In this document: positions 33,777 through 42,278 of the stretch, in pieces
How positions within the stretch are numbered: the first letter of the stretch is position 1
How the letters are laid out: the number at the start of each line of letters is the position of its first letter
Source: JAFECT01 sp963838235
Lineage (GTDB): Bacteria > Pseudomonadota > Alphaproteobacteria > Caulobacterales > Caulobacteraceae
Length of the DNA: 64,000 nt
NCBI GenBank assembly: GCA_963838235.1
Contig: CAWIQJ010000001.1
Location: 248,001 to 312,000, forward strand
Direction: 5' to 3'
Translations under genes and position numbers: made by a program
The notes under the pieces: model-generated
Database searches by the model: none
Seen by the model: the letters and a program-made list of their open reading frames with translations, nothing else
Told to the model about the DNA's origin: nothing

Positions 33777-35548
33777 CAGCCGGCGACCGTTTCCAGGTCC
33801 TGGCTGCCCGCCAGTCGGGCGTAGAGGCCGCCCTTGCTCATCAACGTCGTGTGCGAACCCTGTTCGACCACGCGGCCCCGGTCGATCACATAGATCCGGT
33901 CGGCGCCGCGCACGGTGGACAGGCGGTGGGCGATGAGCAGGGTCGTACGGCCGCGCATCAGACGCTCCAGCGCAACCTGCACCCTGGCCTCGCTCTCGGT
34001 GTCGAGCGCGCTGGTGGCTTCGTCGAGCAAGAGGATCGGCGCGTCCTTCAGGAAGGCGCGCGCGATGGCGATGCGCTGGCGCTGACCGCCCGAGAGACGC
34101 GCGCCGGCCTCGCCGACGGTGGTGTCGTAGCCGTTGGAAAGCGTGGTGATGAATTCATGCGCGGCGGCGGCTTCGGCCGCGGCTTCGATTTCGGCCTGCG
34201 AGGCGTTGGGCCGAGCATAGGCGATGTTGGCGCGAATGGTGTCGTCGAACAGGAACGGCTCCTGCGTCACCAGGGCGATCTTTGCGCGCAAATCCGCGAG
34301 CGATGCGTCGCGAATGTCGAGGTCATTGAGCGTGATCCGTCCACCGTCCGGATCGTAGAAGCGCGGGATGAGATTGAGAATGGTGCTCTTGCCGCCGCCG
34401 GAGGGGCCCACCAGGGCGACCGTCTCTCCGGGCTTGGCCGCGAGGTCGATGTCGTAGAGCACACGCGCGCCGGTGTCGTAGGCGAAGGCGACGTTCTCGA
34501 AGCGCAAGGTCGCGGGATCCTGGGACAGCGCCACCGGTTTTGCGGGCTCGCGCACCTCGGGCCGGATGTCCAGGGAGGCGAACAGCCGCCGCGCGGCGGC
34601 GAAACCCTCGCTGAACACGGTCTGCAGATTGGCGAGCAGTCGAAGCGAAGTGGAGGCCGCGAGCATGGCGACGAGAAAGGCCGTAAAGCCGCCGACCGTC
34701 AGGCCGCTGACCCGTGCCCGCCAGGCGGCGAGCGCGAGGATGCCGGCGACGACGACCATGGTGATCGTCTCCATGCTGGGCGTGGCGAAGGCCTTGGCGT
34801 TGGAACTGCGGATCACGAAACCCTGGCGGCGTTCGACGACTTCGCGCACGCGCGCTTCCTCGTCCGCTTCGCGGTTTTCGATCTTTACGATCTTGACGCC
34901 GTCGAGCCCTTCCATGACGGCGGTTGAAAGTCTGGCGGTCTCGGCCATGGCGCCGCGCGTGGCCTTGCGCGTGCGCTTGGAGAAGATGCGCATGACCAGG
35001 ATCACGATCGGCGCGCCGACCAAGGCCGCGGCCGCCATCGCCGGGTCGTTCCAGAACATCACCGCCAGCATGGCGACGACGGTCAGGCCTTCGCGCACAT
35101 AGGCGATGACGCCGTCGGTGAAGGCCTGGCGGATCAGGTTGGCGTCGAAGATGACCGACGACACATAGGTCCCGGTGTGTTCGCTGCGCAGCCGCGCGAG
35201 ATCGGCGCGGATCAGCTTGCCGAAAAGCTGCACCTGCATGTCGCCGACGACGCGGTGGCCGGCCTGGTTGACGGTGCGCGCCTGCAGCACCTGCAGCACG
35301 CCGCGCACGGCCGCTAAACCGATCAGCGCCAGGGGGATAATGATCGCCGCACGCGCGTTCTTGTGGACGATCAACTGGTCGACCGCGGGCTTCAGCACCT
35401 GGGTGAGCAGGCCGGTGACCGCCGCGATCCCGACGCCGCAGAGCGCAGCGAACAACAGATGGCCCCAGCGCCGCTTCAGGTAGTCGCGCCAGATGCGGCC
35501 GAGCAGGGGGCTGCGGTCTTCTTTCTCTGGGGCGGCGGGGGCGGTCAT
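33776..35548 (-). CDS. msbA: MsbA-type lipid A / phospholipid flippase, ABC half-transporter
   Basis: A 590-residue fusion of a six-helix ABC membrane domain (about residues 28-310) and an ATPase domain. Walker A is G-P-S-G-G-G-K-S-T, the signature is L-S-G-G-Q-R-Q-R and Walker B is I-L-L-L-D-E-A-T-S-A-L-D. It works as a homodimer moving core-lipid A to the periplasmic leaflet. The context, directly upstream of DUF374, waaA and lpxK, supports MsbA over a drug exporter. It is the first gene of the operon; its promoter must be in 35549-35650. Confidence 0.92.
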   Translation of the reverse strand: MTAPAAPEKEDRSPLLGRIWRDYLKRRWGHLLFAALCGVGIAAVTGLLTQVLKPAVDQLIVHKNARAAIIIPLALIGLAAVRGVLQVLQARTVNQAGHRVVGDMQVQLFGKLIRADLARLRSEHTGTYVSSVIFDANLIRQAFTDGVIAYVREGLTVVAMLAVMFWNDPAMAAAALVGAPIVILVMRIFSKRTRKATRGAMAETARLSTAVMEGLDGVKIVKIENREADEEARVREVVERRQGFVIRSSNAKAFATPSMETITMVVVAGILALAAWRARVSGLTVGGFTAFLVAMLAASTSLRLLANLQTVFSEGFAAARRLFASLDIRPEVREPAKPVALSQDPATLRFENVAFAYDTGARVLYDIDLAAKPGETVALVGPSGGGKSTILNLIPRFYDPDGGRITLNDLDIRDASLADLRAKIALVTQEPFLFDDTIRANIAYARPNASQAEIEAAAEAAAAHEFITTLSNGYDTTVGEAGARLSGGQRQRIAIARAFLKDAPILLLDEATSALDTESEARVQVALERLMRGRTTLLIAHRLSTVRGADRIYVIDRGRVVEQGSHTTLMSKGGLYARLAGSQDLETVAG

Positions 35549-35650
35549 GTCCGTTCGGTCGGGCCTGGGGCGGGCTAAGTCAAGACGCCGCCTTGGCGGG
35601 GCGGCGATCGGCCCTTAGGTAGGGGCCCTTGGTTTCGGGGTCTTAAAGGC

Positions 35651-36358
35651 GTGGCGACGGCAAAGGCGAAAATGGCCCGGAAAGCCAAGGCCAGGGAGCC
35701 CTGGGATTTGTCCACGCCTGCGGGGAGGTTCAAGGCCCGCTGGAACTACTTCTGGACCGACCACGCCTTCCTGCGCCTGGTGTTCCAGAACGCCTTCTGG
35801 ATCGACGACAAGCTGGTCCGGGCCAACCAGCCCTCGCCGCACCACCTCGCCTTCTGGAAGAGGCGCGGCATCCGGACCATCATCAACCTGCGCGGCGGCT
35901 TCGGCGGCTCGTTCTACGCCCTCGAGAAGGACACCTGCGAAAAGCTCGGTCTGAACCTCGTCGACTTCACCGTCACCTCCCGCGACGCGCCGTCGCGCGA
36001 GCAGGTGCTGGGCGCCGTCGAGCTGTTCAATACCGTCGAGTACCCGGCCTTGATGCACTGCAAGTCCGGGGCGGATCGGGCCGGGATCATGAGCGTGCTC
36101 TACCGGCATCTGCACAAGGGTGAGCCGATCGAGCAGGCGATGCAGGAGTTGGGCTTCCATCGCCTGCATGTGAAGCACGGCAAGACCGGCGTGCTCGACT
36201 ATGTGTTTGTGCGCTACCTCAACGAGGGCAAGCCGAAAGGGCTTAGCTTCGTCGAGTGGGTGAAGAGCCCCGGCTACGACCACAAACAGATCAAGGCCGA
36301 CTTCCGGGCCAGCTGGTGGGGTTCGGCCCTGACCGAAAAGCTGCTGCACCGCGAATAG
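35651..36358 (+). CDS. Dual-specificity/tyrosine phosphatase-like protein
   Basis: A 235-residue protein with the Cys-x5-Arg phosphatase loop M-H-C-K-S-G-A-D-R-A-G (Cys137, Arg143), preceded by the strand I-I-N-L-R-G-G and, further upstream, W-I-D-D-K-L-V-R-A-N-Q-P, as in bacterial DSP/PTP-like proteins. Possible substrates are phosphotyrosine proteins or inositol phosphates/phospholipids. The start is the GTG at 35651; no strong ribosome site is seen. The N-terminus is Lys-rich. It is divergent from msbA. Confidence 0.82.
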   Translation: MATAKAKMARKAKAREPWDLSTPAGRFKARWNYFWTDHAFLRLVFQNAFWIDDKLVRANQPSPHHLAFWKRRGIRTIINLRGGFGGSFYALEKDTCEKLGLNLVDFTVTSRDAPSREQVLGAVELFNTVEYPALMHCKSGADRAGIMSVLYRHLHKGEPIEQAMQELGFHRLHVKHGKTGVLDYVFVRYLNEGKPKGLSFVEWVKSPGYDHKQIKADFRASWWGSALTEKLLHRE

Positions 36359-36365
36359 GGGCCTG

Positions 36366-36394
36366 TTGACAGCGGCGGCCACAGCTTTCATAGC
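36366..36394 (+). promoter_or_regulatory. Predicted promoter of arsR
   Basis: TTGACA at 36366-36371, a 17-bp spacer, then CATAGC at 36389-36394. The expected start point, about seven bases on, falls on the A of the arsR ATG at 36402, so the mRNA would be leaderless. The -10 element overlaps the palindrome at 36390-36413. Confidence 0.6.
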
Positions 36395-36413
36395 TCACTG
36401 AATGGTGAACTAT
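36390..36413. promoter_or_regulatory. Predicted ArsR operator, site A
   Basis: A 24-bp imperfect palindrome of the form ATAGcTCAC-6-GTGAaCTAT. It covers the -10 region and the ATG of arsR. The same 24-bp design recurs at 36831-36854 and 42255-42278 and nowhere else that I noticed. It fits autoregulation by the ArsR protein. Confidence 0.65.
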
Positions 36414-36773
36414 CAGGACCAAGTTCTGTCTCGCGTTTTCGCCGCCCTGGGCGACCCCACTCGGCGGGCGATCCTGGCGCGTCTCGAGCAGCAGGACGGC
36501 CTGTCCATCGGCGCCCTGGCCGAGCCCTTCGACATCAAGCTGCCGGCGGTGATGAAGCACCTGGACGTGCTGACCCAGGCGGGCCTGATCACCCGCGCCA
36601 AGCACGGCCGGACCGTAAGTATCAGCCTGGCGGCGGGGCCCCTGCGCGGCGCGGCGGAATGGCTCCAGCGCTACGAGCGGTTCTGGTCGCCCGCCCTGGA
36701 CCGCCTGGCCGTGCACGCAGAAGCCAAGGAGGCCGCGGCGCGGCTGTCGGAATCCAAGACCCGGCCCAGATGA
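36402..36773 (+). CDS. ArsR-family transcriptional regulator
   Basis: A 123-residue winged-helix repressor. It starts V-F-A-A-L-G-D-P-T-R-R-A-I-L-A-R-L and has the recognition helix in L-P-A-V-M-K-H-L-D-V-L-T-Q-A-G-L-I. No Cys is present, so this is not a metal-sensing arsenic type but the branch often found with SRPBCC-domain genes; no such gene is here. The ATG at 36402 lies within palindrome site A. The target set is probably itself, the 36843 gene and the SnoaL-like gene. Confidence 0.9.
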   Translation: MVNYQDQVLSRVFAALGDPTRRAILARLEQQDGLSIGALAEPFDIKLPAVMKHLDVLTQAGLITRAKHGRTVSISLAAGPLRGAAEWLQRYERFWSPALDRLAVHAEAKEAAARLSESKTRPR

Positions 36774-36806
36774 CCGGCTTTCGCCGACGCCCTGGCTTTT
36801 TGGCCG

Positions 36807-36835
36807 TTGACATCCGGTCACTGACCTCCAATACT
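36807..36835 (+). promoter_or_regulatory. Predicted promoter of the 36843 gene
   Basis: TTGACA at 36807-36812, 17-bp spacer, AATACT at 36830-36835. A start about seven bases downstream would coincide with the ATG at 36843, again a leaderless transcript. The -10 overlaps operator site B. Confidence 0.7.
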
Positions 36836-36854
36836 TCGCCACATGGTGAAGTAT
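36831..36854. promoter_or_regulatory. Predicted ArsR operator, site B
   Basis: A 24-bp palindrome, ATACTTCgCCA then TGGtGAAGTAT, the best-formed of the three copies. It covers the -10 region and start codon exactly as site A does at arsR. Confidence 0.7.
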
Positions 36855-37196
36855 ACAAATCGCGACATTCTCCCGCTGGAAGAGGCTGACGCGCCTGCCG
36901 CGCGGGACCCCGGGTCCTCGACCCTCGCCGCCCTGTCGTCCGCCGATCCGGACCAGGCGAGCCAGCGGATGCAGCCCAAGATCCTGCGAGCCACCATCAC
37001 GGTGGAACTGGAGGCCTGCGACTACGTCGAGGCCGCCGACCATCAGAAGCGATTGCAGGCCGACCTGGTGCGCATCCGGCAGGACTATCCCGGGGCCTGG
37101 TTGACTCTGGGCGGGCGGCATCAGCGCGGCGACAGCCAGGCGGGGCGGCGTCCCCGGCTGCTGCGCCAATCCGGACGATTGAACGAGTACGAGTGA
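36843..37196 (+). CDS. Hypothetical protein under ArsR-type operator
   Basis: A 117-residue protein, not recognised. Its first codons, M-V-K-Y, parallel M-V-N-Y of the ArsR gene because both lie in copies of the same operator. Residues 1-45 are polar, 46-95 look folded (I-L-R-A-T-I-T-V-E-L-E-A-C-D-Y-V-E, a strand then helix), and the tail is Arg-rich. It may be the functional target of ArsR or a small adaptor. The MarR-like gene starts 10 bp after it, so the two are probably one transcript. Confidence 0.6.
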   Translation: MVKYTNRDILPLEEADAPAARDPGSSTLAALSSADPDQASQRMQPKILRATITVELEACDYVEAADHQKRLQADLVRIRQDYPGAWLTLGGRHQRGDSQAGRRPRLLRQSGRLNEYE

Positions 37197-37206
37197 GTAG
37201 GCGGTC

Positions 37207-37584
37207 ATGCGACGGCGCAACACCATCCTGGCGGCGCTCGAGGTTTTCCGGGGCGAGGACCTGCCGCGGAGCCTCAGCAGCTTTCTGCTGTTCCTCTACG
37301 TCTGCGAGAACGAGGGTTTGACGGTGTCCGAACTGGCGCACGTGACCCGCACCAGTGTCGCGATGACGGCGCGCATCGTGAAGATGCTCGCCGGCGACAC
37401 CACCGAAACCCCGCTCGCGCCCGAGCGCTCGATTTTCATGCTCAGGGACTCGCCCTTGGATCGGCGGCTCAAGCTCGTCCACCTCTCGTCGCGCGGCCGC
37501 CTCCTGCGCAATCGGTTCGAGGCGCTGATCGAAGAGGCGTCGCCCATTTGCGACCATGTGGCTCACGCCGCGGAACTGGCCTGA
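37207..37584 (+). CDS. MarR-like winged-helix regulator
   Basis: A 125-residue protein. The segment S-S-F-L-L-F-L-Y-V-C-E-N-E-G-L-T-V-S-E-L-A-H-V-T-R-T-S-V-A-M-style helix-turn-helix (about residues 26-56) is the MarR pattern, followed by a wing with D-R-R-L-K-L-V-H-L-S-S-R-G-R, matching the D-x-R... V-x-L-T-x-x-G block of MarR proteins. Ligand unknown. It is 10 bp downstream of the small ArsR-controlled gene and upstream of the TonB receptor gene, which it may regulate. Confidence 0.75.
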   Translation: MRRRNTILAALEVFRGEDLPRSLSSFLLFLYVCENEGLTVSELAHVTRTSVAMTARIVKMLAGDTTETPLAPERSIFMLRDSPLDRRLKLVHLSSRGRLLRNRFEALIEEASPICDHVAHAAELA

Positions 37585-37882
37585 GTCCATGCCCATATAG
37601 AATATAGAGTCCAATCGCCGCATTTTTCGATCGACCAAATAATGTCTGAAAGTATACAAGCTCATTTATCGTTGCGTGATACTTGATTACCGTAACGTGT
37701 GCTTGCCCCGTCACGCTCCTGTATTAATTCGTTTTCTCCCTCGACTCCGTTGACCTGCCTCTGGCCGACGCGAATACCTTGTCGTCAGGGCGATAGGCGG
37801 AAGTTTGCCGCCCGTTTGCTGTCGACGGACGTCGGGGGCCCAGGCCGGTCCGACGACCGGGGGACGAACAGGAGGAACGATC
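37585..37882 (+). other. Intergenic region upstream of the TonB receptor
   Basis: 298 bp, more AT-rich than its surroundings. It contains a short direct repeat (ATATAGA twice near 37593-37608), AAGTATAC near 37650 and ATACTT near 37680, which are ArsR-site half-sites in everted order about 24 bp apart. No complete 24-bp palindrome is present. The receptor's promoter should be here, but I cannot place it with confidence. Confidence 0.5.
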
Positions 37883-40800
37883 TTGATTAGACATACGGTA
37901 CGCGAGCGCCTGATGGCCTCGACGATGATCGGCGGCGCGACGCTCTTGGCGTTGTCGGCCGCCCCGGCGTTCGCCGCCGATGCGCCGGCCGCGCCGGCTG
38001 CGGCGACGGTTCAGGAGGTGGTGGTTACGGGCTCGCGCATCCCGCACCCCGGGCTCACCAGCGTCAGTCCGCTGACCACGGTCGGCTCCCAGGACGTCAA
38101 GCTCCAGGGCGTTCAGAACGTCGAAGACCTGCTGAACAGTTTGCCACAGGTGATGGCCGAGTTCGGCTCGATGGAATCGAACGGTGCGAGCGGCACCGCG
38201 ACCGTCAACCTGCGCGGTTTGGGCAGCGAGCGCACTCTGGTGCTGATCGACGGCAAGCGCCTGCAGGCCGGTGATCCGAACACGACCTCGCCCGACCTGG
38301 ACTTCATCCCTGCGCCCCTGGTGGACCGTGTGGACGTAGTCACCGGCGGCGCCTCGGCCGTGTACGGCTCCGACGCCATCGCCGGCGTGGTCAACTTCAT
38401 CATGAAGAAGAACTTCGAAGGCCTGCGCATCGACGTGCAGTACGGCTTCGACCAGCACGACCAGCACAACAGCCAGATCGACAAGGCGGTGCACAACTCC
38501 GCCACCGTCATCGGTAACAGCGTCACCCTGCCCACCGGCAGCCTGACGGACGGCGGCCGCACCACGGTCACCATCGTCGGCGGCGCCAACGCCGCAGACG
38601 GCAACGGCAACGTCACCTTCTACTTCAACTACCAGCATACCGATGCGGTGCTGGAAAAGGCGCGCGACTTTACCGCCTGCGCGCTGGCGACCAACAACAC
38701 CGCCACCACCTTCCAATACTGCGGCGGTTCGTCGACCGGCTACCCGGGCCGTTTCACGATCACCGACACAAGCACCGCCTACAGCGCCTCCGGTATCAAC
38801 CATTGCACCAATCCCAACAACGGACATCCCACCAACTGCACATTCACCATTGACAGCACCGGCAACGTCGTGCCGTTCAGCAACGCCGCGCTCTACAATT
38901 TTGCGCCGTTGAACTATCTGCAGCGTCCGGACCAGCGCTATACCGCCGGCGAGTTCTCGCACTATCAACTCAACCCGCACATCGACGTCTACTCCAGCTT
39001 CATGTTCATGCATGACTCGAGCGTGGCGCAGATCGCGGGCTCGGGCGCCTTCTATGGCGACCCATATTCCATCAGCTGCACCAACAACCCGCTGCTGACG
39101 GCGTCAGAACAGGCGCATTTCTGCGACGACGTGAGCGGTAACCCGCTGCCCGCGGGCACGCTGGTTCCGCTCGATATCGGCCGCCGCGACGTCGAAGGTG
39201 TTGGGCGCGTTGAAGACATCGAGCACTTTGACTACCGCTTTGTGATCGGCGCCCGCGGCGAAATCACCGATGGATGGAGCTACGACGTCTACGGCCAGTA
39301 CGGATACGTCAACCGAGTCGCCCTCGAGGAGGGTTACTTCTCCATCTCCAAGACCAACAACGCCCTGGACGTTATTTCCAATGGCGCCGGCGGGATTGAA
39401 TGCGCCAGCGCCTCAGCGCGCGCCGCAGGATGCGTGCCGTGGAACATCTTCAACAACCCGGCCTTCCCGGGCGGCGTTACCGCGGCCCAGCTCAACTACC
39501 TAGAGACCTCGGCCATGACGGACGGGAACACGACCGAACAGATCGTCAGCGCCAACGTCACCGGCGACCTGTCGAAGTACGGCGTCAAGTCGCCCTGGGC
39601 CAAGGACGGGGTCGGCGTCAACCTCGGCGTGGAATACCGCCGCGAATCCCTGACGGACGACTTCGACGCCGCCTTCCAGTCCGGCGACCTCGCCGGTCTC
39701 GGCGGCAACGCGCTGGACACCTCAGGCGCATTCGACGTGAAGGAAGTCTTCGGCGAAATTCGCGTCCCGATCATCCAGGACGCTCCGTTCGCCAAGGAAT
39801 TCACCTTGGAAGCCGGCTACCGCTACGCGGACTACTCCTCCTCCGGCTCAGTGGACGCCTACAAGGGGGGCCTCGACTGGCAAGTCACCCCTGACCTCCG
39901 TCTGCGGGCGTCCTACGAGCGTGCGGTGCGGGCGCCGAACGTCGACGAACTCTTCACCCCTTCGCACTTCAGTGACGTGGTGGGGACAGACCCTTGCGCC
40001 GGCGCCTCGCCGATCTTCTCGCTGGCGCAGTGCGAGAACACCGGCGTGACCGCGACTCAGTACGGCAATGTCCCGCAGTGCAGCTCCTCGCAGTGTGGCG
40101 TGCAGAACTCCGGCAACCCGGACCTGAAACCGGAGGTCTCCTCAACCAAGTCTCTCGGCTTCGTGTTGACGCCGAGCTTCATCCCCGGCTTCAATCTTTC
40201 GGTAGATTGGTTCGACATCAACGTGAAGGGCGTGATCGAAAACGTACCCCTGACGGCCCTATTCGACACCTGCGCCAATGACCCGACAGCGATGGTCAAC
40301 TTCTTTGGCGTCAACCAGACGTACTGCAGCCTCTTCCATCGTAGCGAGGGTCCCGGCGGCAACGGTCAGTTGTTCGGCACCGGCGTCGGTTATGTTACGC
40401 AACCGTTCGTCAACGGCGGGCTGCTGCACACCGAGGGCGTGGACGTGGCCGCGAACTACCGCGTCAGCCTGTCGGATTGGGGCATGGGCGACCACGGTTC
40501 GCTAGTGTTCAACCTCTTGGGCACCGCCACCGACAAGCTGGTGAACGTCCTTCCGGGCGGGGCAGGCTCCTACGATTGCGCCGGCCTGTTTGGAACCACC
40601 TGCGCGCAGCCCACGCCGAAGTGGCGTCACAAGCTGCGGGTCACCTGGGTCACGCCATGGAACCTCAGCGTATCGGCCCAGTGGCGCTACCTTTCCGGTG
40701 CGGCGCTGGACCTCAACACCAACAATCCGACTTTGCACAGCTCGCTTGCGCCGGACATCGACGACGCCCGCATCCCGGCCTACAACTACCTCGATCTGTC

Positions 40801-40993
40801 GGCCGAATGGCGCATCCGAGACCACCTCGTGATGCACGCGGGCGTGAACAACGTGTTCGACAAGGATCCGCCGATCGTCGACTCCAGCTCCTTCGGGATC
40901 TCGGCGCCGCCCTTCGGGAACGGCAACACCTATCCGCAGGTGTACGACTCCCTCGGCCGGACCATCTTCATCGGCATCACCGCCGACTTCTAG
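37883..40993 (+). CDS. TonB-dependent outer-membrane receptor
   Basis: A 1036-residue receptor. The signal peptide ends A-F-A-A-D (about residue 33), the TonB-box-like segment is E-V-V-V-T-G-S-R-I, the plug contains L-R-G-L-G-S-E-R-T-L-V-L-I-D-G-K-R and V-D-V-V-T-G-G-A-S-A-V-Y-G-S-D, and the protein ends I-F-I-G-I-T-A-D-F with the terminal Phe of outer-membrane barrels. Several extracellular loops hold paired Cys. The start is a TTG at 37883 with AGGAGG seven bases upstream; an ATG at 37913 is the alternative. Ligand unknown. No TonB/ExbB or sigma/anti-sigma pair is adjacent. Confidence 0.95.
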   Translation: MIRHTVRERLMASTMIGGATLLALSAAPAFAADAPAAPAAATVQEVVVTGSRIPHPGLTSVSPLTTVGSQDVKLQGVQNVEDLLNSLPQVMAEFGSMESNGASGTATVNLRGLGSERTLVLIDGKRLQAGDPNTTSPDLDFIPAPLVDRVDVVTGGASAVYGSDAIAGVVNFIMKKNFEGLRIDVQYGFDQHDQHNSQIDKAVHNSATVIGNSVTLPTGSLTDGGRTTVTIVGGANAADGNGNVTFYFNYQHTDAVLEKARDFTACALATNNTATTFQYCGGSSTGYPGRFTITDTSTAYSASGINHCTNPNNGHPTNCTFTIDSTGNVVPFSNAALYNFAPLNYLQRPDQRYTAGEFSHYQLNPHIDVYSSFMFMHDSSVAQIAGSGAFYGDPYSISCTNNPLLTASEQAHFCDDVSGNPLPAGTLVPLDIGRRDVEGVGRVEDIEHFDYRFVIGARGEITDGWSYDVYGQYGYVNRVALEEGYFSISKTNNALDVISNGAGGIECASASARAAGCVPWNIFNNPAFPGGVTAAQLNYLETSAMTDGNTTEQIVSANVTGDLSKYGVKSPWAKDGVGVNLGVEYRRESLTDDFDAAFQSGDLAGLGGNALDTSGAFDVKEVFGEIRVPIIQDAPFAKEFTLEAGYRYADYSSSGSVDAYKGGLDWQVTPDLRLRASYERAVRAPNVDELFTPSHFSDVVGTDPCAGASPIFSLAQCENTGVTATQYGNVPQCSSSQCGVQNSGNPDLKPEVSSTKSLGFVLTPSFIPGFNLSVDWFDINVKGVIENVPLTALFDTCANDPTAMVNFFGVNQTYCSLFHRSEGPGGNGQLFGTGVGYVTQPFVNGGLLHTEGVDVAANYRVSLSDWGMGDHGSLVFNLLGTATDKLVNVLPGGAGSYDCAGLFGTTCAQPTPKWRHKLRVTWVTPWNLSVSAQWRYLSGAALDLNTNNPTLHSSLAPDIDDARIPAYNYLDLSAEWRIRDHLVMHAGVNNVFDKDPPIVDSSSFGISAPPFGNGNTYPQVYDSLGRTIFIGITADF

Positions 40994-41016
40994 GACTTCC
41001 CCGAGTTCAAAGCCTT

Positions 41017-41050
41017 GGGCCGCCATCCGAAAGGGTGGCGGCCCTTTTCT
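41017..41050 (+). terminator. Rho-independent terminator of the TonB receptor gene
   Basis: GGGCCGCCATCC pairs with GGGTGGCGGCCC (one G-T wobble) around a GAAA tetraloop and is followed by TTTTCTT. It lies 24 bp past the stop codon. Confidence 0.92.
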
Positions 41051-41076
41051 TGCCTTCGCGCCGTCGCGCGGCCCCG

Positions 41077-41256
41077 ACTCGGAATTTCGACCACGTCTTC
41101 GCAGCGCTTTGCGACCCGTCCCGACGGGCGATCATCGAGCAGCTCGGGCAGGAAGAACGCGCGGCGGACCCGGATGCGCGCGTCGGCGGCGCCGTTCTGA
41201 TTCGCTTTCTCACGCTCGACGGCCTGGTGCGCGCGGCCGGAGCGCTTCTCGCCTAA
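41077..41256 (+). pseudogene. Truncated ArsR-type regulator remnant
   Basis: The reading frame contains N-F-D-H-V-F-A-A-L-C-D-P-S-R-R-A-I-I-E-Q-L-G, the first helices of an ArsR regulator like the intact one at 36402, then loses the family pattern: no proper recognition helix follows, only a V-G-G-A-V remnant where V-G-E-L-A-A-P-F is expected. There is no start codon in a sensible place and no ribosome site. It is best read as the decayed remains of a second ArsR gene. Confidence 0.6.
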
Positions 41257-41352
41257 ACTGTGATTGGTCCAGGCGGAATCCAGCTTCCAGCTGCGCAATC
41301 CGCTGTTTCTGACCCATGATGCGTCGTTGCAACCGTGAAAGGCGTCCCAAAC

Positions 41353-41589
41353 ATGAACCCCCGCCTCCTGATGGCCTTGAGATGGACAGGCACGACCGCG
41401 CAGATCGTGGGCGGCTTCGCGCTGGCGGGGCGCATATTGCCGCCGGAGACGGCTTTCGCGATCATGTTGGTGGGGTCGCTGTCCTGGACCATCGCCGCCT
41501 GGGCGATGCGCGAGTGGGCCATGCTGGCGCTCAACGCGGCCTTCAGTCTCTGCAACGTCATCGGCCTGTGGCGCTGGTTCGTCCCGTGA
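41353..41589 (+). CDS. Small membrane protein, unknown
   Basis: A 78-residue protein with two to three hydrophobic segments (about residues 12-30, 32-52 and 54-76), Trp-rich, ending G-L-W-R-W-F-V-P. The pattern resembles small integral membrane proteins with a PnuC/YgjV-like half, but I do not assign a family. The ATG at 41353 or an in-frame GTG at 41335 may start it. Confidence 0.6.
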   Translation: MNPRLLMALRWTGTTAQIVGGFALAGRILPPETAFAIMLVGSLSWTIAAWAMREWAMLALNAAFSLCNVIGLWRWFVP

Positions 41590-41678
41590 GCTCTAGACTC
41601 TAGGTTTGAGCGCGTTGCGACCGCAAATCCGGGTTCCGGGTCTGCGCAACGCACTCCAGGTCGCGTCGCGGATCGGTC

Positions 41679-42155
41679 CTAGCTCTTTTTCGCTTCCGCT
41701 GCGGTCGCATAGCCCGGCCCGCCGAAATAGCACTCGATCGATTCGATCTTGAGGTTGCGCAACCGGTGGAGCTCCATATTGCGGAATGATTTCCCGCCGG
41801 TGGTGCGGCAGAGATATTTCACGACCACCAAATCGCCTTCCGCCATCACCAGCTCAAGATCAAAGCCTTGGGTGTGAGCGATCTGGGTGTCCCAGCAATT
41901 GGTCTTGAAGGCGGTCTTGCTGATGTGATCGTCCGGCGCCGCGCTGGTAAAGGTGAAATCGTCGGCCAACAGGGCGTCGAAGGGGGCCCAATCGGTCTTG
42001 TCCGATAGCCACAACCCGTACCATTTGCGGACGATCATCTCGTTCTTTGAGGGCTCGCCGGCCTGCGCGCTTGCGCCTCCCGGCGCCAGCACGCCGCCTG
42101 CGAGCGCGCCCGCGCCGAGGCCGAACAGAATACGGCGAGACATGGCTGTGGACAT
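41679..42155 (-). CDS. Exported SnoaL/NTF2-like protein
   Basis: A 158-residue protein. The N-terminus M-S-R-R-I-L-F-G-L-G-A-G-A-L-A-G-G is a signal peptide with an Arg pair, probably Tat, cleaved after A-S-A-Q-A. The mature part has the NTF2-like layout: N-E-M-I-V-R-K-W-Y-G-L-W helix, then D-F-T-F-T-S and the curved sheet with V-V-V-K-Y-L-C-R-T-T-G-G-K. Ligand or reaction unknown. The ATG at 42155 has GGGAG upstream. Operator site C lies 100 bp upstream. Confidence 0.8.
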   Translation of the reverse strand: MSTAMSRRILFGLGAGALAGGVLAPGGASAQAGEPSKNEMIVRKWYGLWLSDKTDWAPFDALLADDFTFTSAAPDDHISKTAFKTNCWDTQIAHTQGFDLELVMAEGDLVVVKYLCRTTGGKSFRNMELHRLRNLKIESIECYFGGPGYATAAEAKKS

Positions 42156-42254
42156 GGTCCGATCTCCCTCGGGCGCGATGACATCCAACACCTAGCCGTC
42201 GTCGGTCTTGATCGCGAGACGAGCGTGCAGGCGTCGGTCAGCCAACGGCTTCAA

Positions 42255-42278
42255 ACACTTCACTGTGTGGTAAAGTAT
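42255..42278. promoter_or_regulatory. Predicted ArsR operator, site C
   Basis: A 24-bp imperfect palindrome, ACACTTCACtg then gtGGTAAAGTAT, aligning base for base with site B. It is upstream of the minus-strand SnoaL-like gene. A TTGACA on the minus strand (42291-42296) lies close by, so the site could block that promoter; the spacing differs from sites A and B. Confidence 0.6.

Noticed and set aside
40477..41256. A 259-codon gene overlapping the TonB receptor end
   Set aside because: Its first 170 codons are an out-of-frame reading of the receptor; only the last part, the ArsR remnant, has a family pattern.
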